Below, one piece after another: positions 32,887-41,068 of a stretch of DNA of 64,000 bases. Positions within the stretch are counted from its first letter, which is position 1, and the number at the start of each line of letters is the position of its first letter. Under the pieces are notes generated by a model. The model saw only the letters and a list, made by a program, of their open reading frames with translations, did not search any database and was not told the DNA's origin. Made by a program: the position numbers and the translations under genes. The stretch comes from Streptomyces sp. BK340 (GTDB lineage: Bacteria > Actinomycetota > Actinomycetes > Streptomycetales > Streptomycetaceae): contig NZ_VISR01000003.1 in the NCBI RefSeq assembly GCF_007827595.1, positions 1 through 64,000 of the forward strand, in the 5' to 3' direction.

Positions 32887-34410
32887 ATGGCGGGGACGAG
32901 GGAGGCCGGGCTGCCCAAGGGGTTCCGGGGAGCCGAGCAGGGCTGGCCGGAGCTGCACCGCATCCCGCATCCGCCGCGCCGGCTGCCGCTGGCCGGTGAT
33001 GTGCTGGGCGTCGACCGGCGCCGGCCGGTGCAGGACTCGATGCGGTTCGGGCGGGAACTGGGCCCGGTCTTCCGGCGCCGGGCGTTCGGGAACGAGTTCG
33101 TGTTCCTGTGGGGCTCACGCCTGGTCGCCGATCTCGCCGACGAGTCCCGGTTCGCCAAGCACGTGGGCCTCGGGATCGCCAATCTGCGCCCGGTCGCCGG
33201 CGACGGCCTGTTCACGGCGTACAACCACGAGCCGAACTGGCAGCTGGCCCACGACGTCCTCGCGCCCGGCTTCACCCGGGAGGCCATGGAGGGCTACCAC
33301 GGCATGATGCTGGCGGTCGCCGAGCGGCTGACCGGCCACTGGGACCGGGAGCTGGCGGCCGGGCGGGCGGTGGACGTGCCAGGCGACATGACCAAGCTGA
33401 CCCTGGAGACGATCTCGCGCACCGGGTTCGGGCACGACTTCGGCTCCTTCGAGCGGGACCGGCCGCACCCCTTCGTGTCGGCGATGGTGGGCACGCTCAG
33501 CTATGCCCAGCGGCTGAACAGCGTGCCCGGGCCGCTGGCGCCGCTGCTGCTGCGCGGCGCCTCCCGGCGCAACGCGGCCGACATCGCCCATCTCGACCGC
33601 ACGGTCGACGAGCTGGTGGCGGCCCGGCGCCGCACCGGCGGCGGGGACGGGGACCTGCTGGACCGCATGCTGGCGACGGCCCACCCCGAGACCGGGGAGC
33701 GGCTGTCGCCGGAGAACGTCCGCAAGCAGGTGATCACGTTCCTGGTGGCGGGCCACGAGACCACCTCGGGCGCGCTCTCCTTCGCCCTGTACTACCTGGC
33801 CCGGCACCCGGAGGTCGCCGCCCGCGCCCGCGCCGAGGTGGACCGCGTCTGGGGCGACACCCCGGAACCCGGCTACGACCAGGTCGCCAAGCTGCGCTAC
33901 GTCCGCCGGGTGCTGGACGAGTCCCTGCGGCTGTGGCCGACCGCGCCGGGCTACGCCCGGGAGGCCCGCCAGGACACGGTGCTGGCCGGCGAGCACCCCA
34001 TGCGGCGCGGCGCCTGGGCGCTGGTGCTGCTGCCGATGCTGCACCGCGACCCGGAGGTGTGGGGCGAGGACCCCGAGCGGTTCGACCCGGACCGGTTCGA
34101 CGCCGCCGCCGTACGCGCCCGTCCCCCGCACACCTTCAAGCCGTTCGGGACCGGCGCGCGGGCCTGCATCGGCCGCCAGTTCGCCCTGCACGAGGCGACT
34201 CTCGTCCTCGGTCTGCTGCTGCGCCGCTACGAGCTCCGGCCGGACCCGGACTACCGGCTCCGCGTCACCGAGCGTCTGACACTGATGCCGGAGGGCCTGC
34301 GGATGCACCTGGAGCGGCGCACCGCCCCGGTGCCGGCCGCACCGGTCACGGTCCCGGACGACGGCTCGGGGTCAGCCGGCCGCTGCCCAGTGCACGGGGC
34401 GGGCCAGTGA
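32887..34410 (+). CDS. stand-alone CYP102-type cytochrome P450
   Basis: 507 residues. Conserved elements follow CYP102A1 in order: VAGDGLFTAYNHEPNWQLAH near residue 102, MEGYHGMMLAVAERL, oxygen-binding I-helix FLVAGHETTSGALSFALYY (Glu-Thr near 291-292), ESLRLWPTAPGYAREA and the haem loop FKPFGTGARACIGRQFALHE with haem-ligand Cys427. The protein stops after the P450 part (tail GRCPVHGAGQ) with no reductase. It would hydroxylate fatty acids or related chains but needs separate redox partners. A ribosome site AAGGGAG precedes the ATG. The 3' end overlaps the convergent pentapeptide gene by 39 bases. Confidence 0.93.
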   Translation: MAGTREAGLPKGFRGAEQGWPELHRIPHPPRRLPLAGDVLGVDRRRPVQDSMRFGRELGPVFRRRAFGNEFVFLWGSRLVADLADESRFAKHVGLGIANLRPVAGDGLFTAYNHEPNWQLAHDVLAPGFTREAMEGYHGMMLAVAERLTGHWDRELAAGRAVDVPGDMTKLTLETISRTGFGHDFGSFERDRPHPFVSAMVGTLSYAQRLNSVPGPLAPLLLRGASRRNAADIAHLDRTVDELVAARRRTGGGDGDLLDRMLATAHPETGERLSPENVRKQVITFLVAGHETTSGALSFALYYLARHPEVAARARAEVDRVWGDTPEPGYDQVAKLRYVRRVLDESLRLWPTAPGYAREARQDTVLAGEHPMRRGAWALVLLPMLHRDPEVWGEDPERFDPDRFDAAAVRARPPHTFKPFGTGARACIGRQFALHEATLVLGLLLRRYELRPDPDYRLRVTERLTLMPEGLRMHLERRTAPVPAAPVTVPDDGSGSAGRCPVHGAGQ

Positions 34411-35229
34411 CTCCGGCAGCCTGGTGCCCACGCTCCCCCGGGCCGCGTTCAGCTGCGGCTGGGTGAGGAAGAAAGCGCCGGTGAGGTCCGCGTCGGTCAG
34501 GTCGGCGTCGCGCAGGTCGGCGCCGATCATGTCGGCTCCGCGCAGGTCGGCGCCGGTGAGGTCCGCGGCGATCAAGTAGGCACCGCGCAGACTGGCACCG
34601 CGCAGGTCGGCGCCCCTGAGCCGGGCCCCGATGAGGTCGGCGCCGCGCCGGTCCTTCCCCTTGCCCTTCCTGCCCTTGCTCCCCTTGGCGTCGGTGACGC
34701 TCGCCCGGACCAGTTCGCTGGTCCGCAGCAGGAGCACGTTGACCTCCTGCCGGTGGGCGGCCACGTCCAGCGCGGCCAGCTCCTCGGGGCCCTGCCGGGT
34801 GAGCCGCTCGGTCTCCTCCAGCGCCCGGCGCAGACCGGCGTGGACGGGCCGGGCGGCGTCGAGGCCCAGTGCCTCGGCCAGGTACCAGAGCAGTTCGTGC
34901 AGCTGGCGCACGACCGGGAACACGTCGAACATCCGGCGGGCGTGCTCCTTCGGGCCCGTACGCCAGTCCTGCCCGCCGAAGGTGATCTGCGAGACCTTCT
35001 GCCCCGCGCCGAAACAGTCGTAGACCGTGCAGCCGGTGAAGCCCTTGTCCCGCAGGTCCGCATGGATGCCGCAGCGGTGGTCGCCCCGGAGGTTGGGGCA
35101 GGGCTTGCCCGCGGGCTTGTCGAGGGCGAAGTCCGCGGAGGCCGCGAAGGGCAGGGCGACGCAGCACAGCCCGAAGCACTGGGCGCAGTCGCCGCGCAGG
35201 GCGGAGCGGTCGGTGGTCTGATCCGGCAT
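34372..35229 (-). CDS. cysteine-cluster plus pentapeptide-repeat protein
   Basis: 285 residues in two parts. The N-terminal 70 residues are rich in Cys (GDCAQCFGLCCVALPF, then CPNLRGDHRCGIH and the GCTVYDCFGAGQ end), resembling metal-binding YkgJ-like clusters. A helical middle part (QLHELLWYLAEALGL) and a Lys-rich linker (GSKGRKGKGKDRRGA, about 193-207) follow. From about 207 to 258 there are A(D/N)LxG-type pentapeptide repeats (RGADLRGASLRGAYLIAADL), which fold as a right-handed beta-helix that can mimic DNA. ATG 35229 (MPDQ) is used. The function is unknown. Confidence 0.86.
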   Translation of the reverse strand: MPDQTTDRSALRGDCAQCFGLCCVALPFAASADFALDKPAGKPCPNLRGDHRCGIHADLRDKGFTGCTVYDCFGAGQKVSQITFGGQDWRTGPKEHARRMFDVFPVVRQLHELLWYLAEALGLDAARPVHAGLRRALEETERLTRQGPEELAALDVAAHRQEVNVLLLRTSELVRASVTDAKGSKGRKGKGKDRRGADLIGARLRGADLRGASLRGAYLIAADLTGADLRGADMIGADLRDADLTDADLTGAFFLTQPQLNAARGSVGTRLPESLARPVHWAAAG

Positions 35230-35278
35230 GCCGTCCAGCCTACTGACCTGCGGAACCGTCCTGACCACGGCGGTACGG

Positions 35279-36172
35279 TCAGCCCTCCAGCTCGGGCAGG
35301 TCCAGCGCGGCGATGCGGTCGGGGTCGGCGAGGATGTACAGGCCGGTGATCCGTCCGTCCACGATCGTGAACGCCGTGACCGACACCGGCCGCCCCTCGG
35401 GCGCGGTGACCAGGCCCACCGCACCGTTGACCAGCGCCGGGCGGGCGTGAACCGCCAACCGGGAGAACATCGAGGCCTGTTCGGCGACCGTCCACGCCCC
35501 GTGCACGGTCTTGGAGGCGGCCGCACCGCGCACCAGGGACCCGGCGTCGGCGCGCAGCGTAGCGTCCGGGTGGAGCAGGGCGAGGAGCGCGTCGAAGTCG
35601 CCGCCGCGCGAGGCCGCCAGCCAGGCGTCGACCACCTGCCGCTGCCTGCCGAGATCCGGGTCGACCGCGGGGGCCGCCCCCTGCACCCGGCGGCGGGCCC
35701 GGCTGGCCAGCTGCCGGGTCGCCGCCGGGGTGCGCTCCACGATCGCCGCGATGTCGTCGAAGGGCACCGCGAACATGTCGTGCAGGACGAACGCCAGCCG
35801 CTCGGCCGGGTCCAGGGTCTCCAGGACGACGAGCAGGGCGAGCCCGACCGAGTCCGCCTCCAGCACCTCCGCCTCCGGATCCACCTGGGACAGCGGGCGG
35901 ACCATCGGGTCGGGGACGAACGTGTCGTCCATCGGCTCCTCGCGGCGGGCGGAGCGCGAGCGCAGCATGTCCAGGCAGACCCGGCCGACGACCGTGGTCA
36001 GCCAGCCGCCGAGGTTCCTGATCTCCTGCGTGTCGCTGCGGCCGAGCCGCAGCCACGCCTCCTGGACCGCGTCCTCGGCCTCGGCGAGCGAGCCGAGCAT
36101 CCGGTAGGCCACCGCGCGCAGTTGCCCGCGGTGCTCCTCGAAGCGGTCGGCCAGGAGGTCGGTGCCGTTCAT
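35279..36172 (-). CDS. ECF sigma factor with SnoaL-like C-terminal domain (SigJ/ECF41-type)
   Basis: 297 residues. Sigma region 2 (about 10-75: FEEHRGQLRAVAYRMLGSLA and EAWLRLGRSDTQEIRNLGGWL) and region 4 (about 115-165: ALLVVLETLDPAERLAFVLHDMF, DDIAAIVERTPAATRQLASRARRRV) are followed by an NTF2/SnoaL-like domain to the end (VDAWLAASRGGDFDALLALLHPDATLRAD...YILADPDRIAALDLP). In ECF41-type proteins this C-terminal domain both activates and inhibits the sigma factor and replaces an anti-sigma. No anti-sigma gene is adjacent, which fits. The pentapeptide gene lies downstream on the same strand. Confidence 0.9.
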   Translation of the reverse strand: MNGTDLLADRFEEHRGQLRAVAYRMLGSLAEAEDAVQEAWLRLGRSDTQEIRNLGGWLTTVVGRVCLDMLRSRSARREEPMDDTFVPDPMVRPLSQVDPEAEVLEADSVGLALLVVLETLDPAERLAFVLHDMFAVPFDDIAAIVERTPAATRQLASRARRRVQGAAPAVDPDLGRQRQVVDAWLAASRGGDFDALLALLHPDATLRADAGSLVRGAAASKTVHGAWTVAEQASMFSRLAVHARPALVNGAVGLVTAPEGRPVSVTAFTIVDGRITGLYILADPDRIAALDLPELEG

Positions 36173-36206
36173 GGGGTCCCCGTTCGGTGGTGGTTCGCCG
36201 GCTCGG

Positions 36207-36950
36207 CTATCGGTGGAACAGTTCGAAGGCCACCGCCGGCTTCCCGCCGAAGCGTTCCCCGGTGGCGGTGGTCGTCTCGGTCAGGAATTCGCGGACGTAC
36301 GTCTCCGGGTCCTGTTCGGTCAACGCCTCTATGTAGGTGCGGTGTTCCAGCAGGGAGCCCATCGCGCGCTCCAGGCCGGCCGTCGCGTCCACGGCGTGCG
36401 TGGGGCTGCTGGAACCGGCGACGGCGACCCAGCGGACGCCGTTCCAGGGCTCCAGTCCCTGCTCGGCGAGTTCCGGGAAGATCCAGCGGTTGCCGGCGTC
36501 CGCGGCCGCGTCCAGGGTGGCACGGCCCACGGCGACGTGATCGGGGGTGTTCCAGGCGACACCGCCCCATGTGTCGCGGTGGTTCAGGGTGACGACGAGT
36601 TCCGGGCGGTGACGGCGGATCGCGGCGGCTATGTCGCGGCGCAGCGCCTGGCCGTACTCGATGACACCGTCCCGGTGGCCGAGGAACTCCACGGTGGTGA
36701 CGCCTACGACGGCCGCGCTCGCCCGCTGCTCGCGTTCGCGCAACGGACCGCAGGTCGCGGGGTCGAGGGTGTCGATGCCCGCCTCGCCACTGCTGGCCAG
36801 GACATAGGCGACCGACCGGCCGGCGTCGGTCCAGGCGGCGACCGCGGCCGAGCACCCGTACTCCAGGTCGTCGGGGTGCGCGACCACCGCGAGGGCGCGC
36901 TGCCAGTCGTCGGGCAAAGGCTGGAGCTGGGTGATCTTCGGCTCGCTCAT
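36207..36950 (-). CDS. PIG-L (LmbE-like) zinc deacetylase
   Basis: 247 residues. AVVAHPDDLEYGCSAAVAAW carries the AHPDD zinc motif near residue 24 and the GCG-like turn; SSGEAGIDTL, EFLGHRDGVIEYG, LVVTLNHRDTWGG and the NTPDHVAVGRA histidine region complete the fold. Family members remove acetyl groups from N-acetylglucosamine units, as in mycothiol and antibiotic biosynthesis. Its substrate is open; nothing in the surrounding genes defines it. Confidence 0.9.
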   Translation of the reverse strand: MSEPKITQLQPLPDDWQRALAVVAHPDDLEYGCSAAVAAWTDAGRSVAYVLASSGEAGIDTLDPATCGPLREREQRASAAVVGVTTVEFLGHRDGVIEYGQALRRDIAAAIRRHRPELVVTLNHRDTWGGVAWNTPDHVAVGRATLDAAADAGNRWIFPELAEQGLEPWNGVRWVAVAGSSSPTHAVDATAGLERAMGSLLEHRTYIEALTEQDPETYVREFLTETTTATGERFGGKPAVAFELFHR

Positions 36951-37134
36951 GGGCGCAGACTATGCGGCCGAGCCCATGCCGCAACTCCTTTTTCAGCGTG
37001 GGTTTCTCGCGGTCGGTACGGCGGCGGTGTGCGGATCGGCGGACGCTCCACCGGTGTTCAGCAGGACGGCCACGGGGGCCGGGCCGGGGCCCGGTGCGGT
37101 ACGGCGCTCTCCGGCGCCCGTGCCGCACCCTGCC

Positions 37135-38481
37135 TCACACCTCGTCGCGGGTCAGCGCGAGCAGCCGGTCCAGGACCCGGGGTGCTCCGGCGCGCAGGCC
37201 GTCGTGCTCGAACTCGTCGGTCACCCAGGTGCGCAGCCCTCGGACGGCGCGGGCGGTCTGCAGGGAGTGGGCGGTGTCCACGTACATGTCGTCGTGGTAG
37301 ACCGCCGCGGCGACCGGGACCTCGTTGACGGCGAGGCGGGCGGGGTCGTACAGCGGCTGCCAGTCGGTGCGGGCGGCGAGCAGTTCGGCGGTCTCGCGCA
37401 GCGGGCGCAGGGCCGGGTCGGTGTCGAACATCCAGGGGTGGACCGTCTCGCCCGTGAACAGCACCGGGGCGTCGCCGGCGATCGCCTTGGCCGCGTCGAA
37501 CTGCGGGAACTCCGTGCGGACCCGCTCGGCGGCCCAGGCGGTGGGGCGGGCGTCCTGGCCGTAGATCGCCTCGTGGACGAGCGCGTACAGCGGGTGCCCG
37601 GCATACGACAGCAGGCCCTGGACCTCTTCCTGGAAGGCGTCGGACAGGTCGAAGCCGCCGGGGGTGCGGACGAAGGCGTCCTCCAGGAGGTAGTGCAGCC
37701 GGTGGCTGCCGTCGCTCGTGCCGAGCATCAGGCCCAGGGACTGGAACGCCTCGACCGTGAGGCGGTAGCCGCCCGGCAGCACGACGTCGTGGGTGAGGAG
37801 GTGGTCGGCGATCCGGCGGGCCCGCTCCACGTCCTGGGGGTAACGGGCGTAGTGCGCGGCGACCTTGCGCTCGATGCGCGGGTAGGCGGCCCGGTAGACG
37901 TCGTCGGCGTGGGCGTGGAGGGAGGGCAGTCCGCCGGTGATGACGGCGGCGCTGAGCCCCTCGGGGGCCGTGGAGAGGTACGACACCGCGCAGAAGCCGC
38001 CGAAGCTCTGGCCGAGCACGGTCCAGGGGGCGCCGCCCGTCACCTCGGTGCGGATGGCCTCGCAGTCGCGGACGATCGAGTCGGCGCGGAAGCGGGTGAG
38101 GTAACCGGCCTGCTCGGCGGATCCGCCGCGCAGCGGGAGCGTCTGCCGGGTGGCGGGGGCGGAGCGGCCGGTGCCGCGCTGGTCGAGCAGGAGGACCCGG
38201 TAGTCCTCGAGGGCGCGGTCGAGCCAGGCCTGCCGTCCGGCGAAACGGTTCGCCCCGAAGCCGGGCCCGCCCTGCAGATACACCAGCCAGGGCAGATCCT
38301 GGCCCGCCTTGTCACTGGCGACGGCCTCCCGGGCGTACAGCTCGATGGTCTCGCCGTCCGGATCGCCGTGGTCGAGGGGCACGGTGAAGTGACGGTCGGT
38401 GAGGACGACGCCGGGCTGGCGGTAACTGATGCTCAACGGGTCTCCCGGGACGGATGGGTCGGACGCGTCCCAGTTCAGCAC
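37135..38481 (-). CDS. alpha/beta hydrolase, proline iminopeptidase-like (S33)
   Basis: 448 residues. LVYLQGGPGFGANRF gives the HGGPG-type oxyanion element near residue 67, YRVLLLDQRGTGRSAPAT the following DxRGxGxS strand, and WTVLGQSFGGFCAVSYLS the nucleophile elbow GQSFGG near residue 160. A long lid domain of about 180 residues separates the end of the core. It should release N-terminal proline or other residues from peptides. GTG 38481 is reported; TTG 38436 has a GGGAGA site four bases upstream and may be the true start. It is directly downstream of the LacI gene. Confidence 0.9.
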   Translation of the reverse strand: MLNWDASDPSVPGDPLSISYRQPGVVLTDRHFTVPLDHGDPDGETIELYAREAVASDKAGQDLPWLVYLQGGPGFGANRFAGRQAWLDRALEDYRVLLLDQRGTGRSAPATRQTLPLRGGSAEQAGYLTRFRADSIVRDCEAIRTEVTGGAPWTVLGQSFGGFCAVSYLSTAPEGLSAAVITGGLPSLHAHADDVYRAAYPRIERKVAAHYARYPQDVERARRIADHLLTHDVVLPGGYRLTVEAFQSLGLMLGTSDGSHRLHYLLEDAFVRTPGGFDLSDAFQEEVQGLLSYAGHPLYALVHEAIYGQDARPTAWAAERVRTEFPQFDAAKAIAGDAPVLFTGETVHPWMFDTDPALRPLRETAELLAARTDWQPLYDPARLAVNEVPVAAAVYHDDMYVDTAHSLQTARAVRGLRTWVTDEFEHDGLRAGAPRVLDRLLALTRDEV

Positions 38482-38534
38482 ATGGACGGCGGTGAGCCGA
38501 GCCCCGGGATCATGGTTCGTTACTGAACTTCCGG

Positions 38535-39560
38535 TCAGCGGGCGGCCAGGCTCGAGCGGCGCACCACCAGCTCCGGCTGGAGCACCACGCGCCGGTGTTC
38601 ATGGGCGCCGGCTCCGCCCTCGGTCTCGGTCTCCTCCAGCAGCAGCTCGGCGGCGAGTGCGCCCATGGTGACGGCGGGCTGCCGTACTGAGGTCAGCGGT
38701 ACGGCGGCCGCGGCGGCGAACTCGATGTCGTCGTAGCCGACGATCGCGAGGTCGTCCGGAACGGTGACGCCCGCCGCGTACATGGCCTGCAGGACTCCGA
38801 GCGCGAGCAGGTCGTTGGCGCAGAAGACGGCCGTGGGGCGGTCGGCGAGGCCGAGCAGGCGGGCGCCCGCGTCCCGGCCGGCGGCCACGTCGAGACGCTC
38901 GGTGGGCAGCTCGCGCAGCGCGTCCGGGCCGAGTCCGGCCTCGGCGAGGGCGTTCAGCGCGCCGGTGCGGCGGTCGCGGACCTGGTTGAGTCCGGGCGGG
39001 CCGCTGACGTAGGCGACGGAGCGGTGCCCGGCGTCGACCAGGTGCCGGACGGCGAGGGCGCCGCCCGCCACGTCGTCCACGGAGACCGAGCACTCGGTGG
39101 TGCCCTCGGCGACCCGGTCGACCAGCACGAACGGGATGCCGTGCCGGCGGAAGGTCGCGATGTTGCGGCCGGTGGCGTCGGCCGGGGTGAGCAGCACCCC
39201 GCGCACCCGCTGCTCGGCGAAGAGGGAGAGGTACTCGGCCTCCTCGGCCGCGTTCTGCGCGCTGTTGCAGACCATCACGCCGACCCCGGCCTCGCGTGCG
39301 GCCCGCTCGGCCCCGCGTGCGACGTCGACGAAGAAGGGGTTGCCCATGTCCAGGACGAGCAGGCCCATGATCCGGCTGCGGCCCGCGCGCAGCTGGCGTG
39401 CGGACTCGCTGCGGACGTAGCCGAGGCGGTCGATCGCGGACAGCACCCGGGCCCGGGTTTCGCTGGCGACGGTGTCCGGGCGGTTGATGACGTTCGACAC
39501 CGTGCCCACCGACACTCCGGCGGCGCGGGCGACGTCCTTGATACCCACCGACTGGGCCAT
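38535..39560 (-). CDS. LacI-family regulator of the rhamnose genes
   Basis: 341 residues. The N-terminal HTH (GIKDVARAAGVSVGTVSNVINRP, about 6-28) with the hinge helix SARQLRAGRS precedes a periplasmic-binding-protein-like domain (IMGLLVLDMGNPFFVDVARGAERAA, GVLLTPADATGRN, IVGYDDIEFAAAAAVPLTSVRQP). It lies downstream of rhaT/P/Q/S and the BNR lyase in the same direction, 78 bases from the latter. LacI-type palindromes TGAAWSGTTTCA at the two rha promoters are its likely sites; rhamnose or a breakdown product is the expected inducer. Confidence 0.9.
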   Translation of the reverse strand: MAQSVGIKDVARAAGVSVGTVSNVINRPDTVASETRARVLSAIDRLGYVRSESARQLRAGRSRIMGLLVLDMGNPFFVDVARGAERAAREAGVGVMVCNSAQNAAEEAEYLSLFAEQRVRGVLLTPADATGRNIATFRRHGIPFVLVDRVAEGTTECSVSVDDVAGGALAVRHLVDAGHRSVAYVSGPPGLNQVRDRRTGALNALAEAGLGPDALRELPTERLDVAAGRDAGARLLGLADRPTAVFCANDLLALGVLQAMYAAGVTVPDDLAIVGYDDIEFAAAAAVPLTSVRQPAVTMGALAAELLLEETETEGGAGAHEHRRVVLQPELVVRRSSLAAR

Positions 39561-39638
39561 CGGGCGGGGACCTCCAGGAGAACGAGGGGCGGCGGGAAGG
39601 CCTTCACATTACCGTCATCGCCGCCCAGAACAGACCGG

Positions 39639-41051
39639 TCACGCGGGGAGTGCGAAGTCCACGACATGCAGCGGCGAGGGGGTGGTGCCGCTCGACTTCT
39701 CCTGGTACATGAAGGACAGCACGTTGTCGGCCTGCACGCGCATCTCGTCGATCACGACCTCCCCGAACGCGTTCAGGTCACGGCCGTCGTACAGCAGCGC
39801 CCAGTCCGTGTACCCGGAGGACTTCGAGGCACCGGCGATCCGGCCGTACGGGAGGATCGCGTAGGCGTTGTCGTGTCTGTCCAGGACCAGCTTGGTGCGC
39901 TGGCTGGAGTTCAGTGCGACGGGGATCTCGGTCTTCTGCCAGCTGCCTGCGGAGTTCTTGCGGAGATGGAAGGCGCGGCCGCCCGCGGTGCGGTCGGCGG
40001 CGTAGTCCGTGGTGCACGGGCCGAAGCGGCCGGGGACGTGGCTGATGATCGCGTGCGGCAGGCCGGACGAGTCGGTGGTCTGGCTCTCCTGGTTCATCAG
40101 GCAGTGGTCCGGGTCCAGGGCGTCGACGACGAGTCCGGCGTCGCCGACGGCGACCGTGTCCGGGGTGCCGGTGGTGCCCACGACCGTGCCCGCGTCGTTG
40201 CGCCAGGTGCGGCCCCGGTCGGTCGAGTGGACGTAGCCGGTGTCGTGGTTCGGGATGCCGCCGCTGTGGCACATCACGGCCGCGTTCTGCTCGCGCCAGG
40301 TGAAGAAGACGTGCAGCCGGCCGCTCGCGTCGTAGTCGATGCCGTGCAGGTACATGTTGCGGGCGGTGCTGGAGCCGTGCGGGCTGGAGTAGGTGCCGGT
40401 GGAGCTGGTCCACTCACCCAGCGCGGTCCAGGCCGAACCGTCGTACTCGGCGAGGGCGTTGCAGCCGTTGCCGGAGACACCCACCCGGTAGCCGAGCTGG
40501 AGCCTGCCCTCGGGCGTGCAGACGAACTGGGGGTAGGTGAACTGCGGGGTGAGCGCGAGTCCGTCGAGGGTCGTCCGTACGGCGCCGAAGACGGACGAGG
40601 CCCAGAGCGTGGACGCGGGGTCGTCGAGGAGCCCGGCGACCGACTTGACGTAGAAGAAACCGTCGCTGTGCGAGTCCATGACGAGGTGGAGACGGCCGTC
40701 GGTCCTGGAGACACCCATGGAGATGACGTTGTGGGAGTCGTCGCTCTTGAGGGTGTGGGACAGGGTGACGGCCGACCATGTCGAGCCGCCGAGGACGCGG
40801 CGGGCGACGACGGCGTTGCGGGTCGAGGTGTACCAGGCGGCGTACTGGTGCCCCTGGTAGGTCAGCAGACCGTTCTTCTGGAAGGAGTTGTTGTTGACCA
40901 GGCCGTCGTAGGAGACGAAGTAGACTGCCCGGCCGTCGAGCCGTGTGGTGCCCTTCTTGGTGACGGACGGGCCGGGGGCCGCCGCGGCGGCCGGGCGGGC
41001 GGACGCCGGCACGGTGCGTCTTCTCATCAGCGAGTGCACACGCCGCTGCAT
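39639..41051 (-). CDS. BNR-repeat protein, candidate L-rhamnosyl-glucuronate exo-lyase (PL42/GH145-like)
   Basis: 470 residues. The body is a seven-bladed propeller of the BNR_4 type: VNNNSFQKNGLLTYQGHQYAAWY, SHNVISMGVSRTDGRLHLVMD, YPQFVCTPEGRLQLGYRVG, MYLHGIDYDASGRLHVFFTWRE and the STDRGRTWRNDAG Asp-box. BNR_4 proteins include lyases of the gum-arabic type that free rhamnose from 1,4-linked glucuronic acid. Its position between rhaS and the LacI gene supports this reading. Oddly, the N-terminus (MQRRVHSLMRRRTVPAS, then an Ala/Pro stretch) has no convincing hydrophobic signal core, so export is uncertain; ATG 41051 could be misplaced. Confidence 0.72.
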   Translation of the reverse strand: MQRRVHSLMRRRTVPASARPAAAAAPGPSVTKKGTTRLDGRAVYFVSYDGLVNNNSFQKNGLLTYQGHQYAAWYTSTRNAVVARRVLGGSTWSAVTLSHTLKSDDSHNVISMGVSRTDGRLHLVMDSHSDGFFYVKSVAGLLDDPASTLWASSVFGAVRTTLDGLALTPQFTYPQFVCTPEGRLQLGYRVGVSGNGCNALAEYDGSAWTALGEWTSSTGTYSSPHGSSTARNMYLHGIDYDASGRLHVFFTWREQNAAVMCHSGGIPNHDTGYVHSTDRGRTWRNDAGTVVGTTGTPDTVAVGDAGLVVDALDPDHCLMNQESQTTDSSGLPHAIISHVPGRFGPCTTDYAADRTAGGRAFHLRKNSAGSWQKTEIPVALNSSQRTKLVLDRHDNAYAILPYGRIAGASKSSGYTDWALLYDGRDLNAFGEVVIDEMRVQADNVLSFMYQEKSSGTTPSPLHVVDFALPA

Positions 41052-41068
41052 CAACAGCCCCTCGGTGA

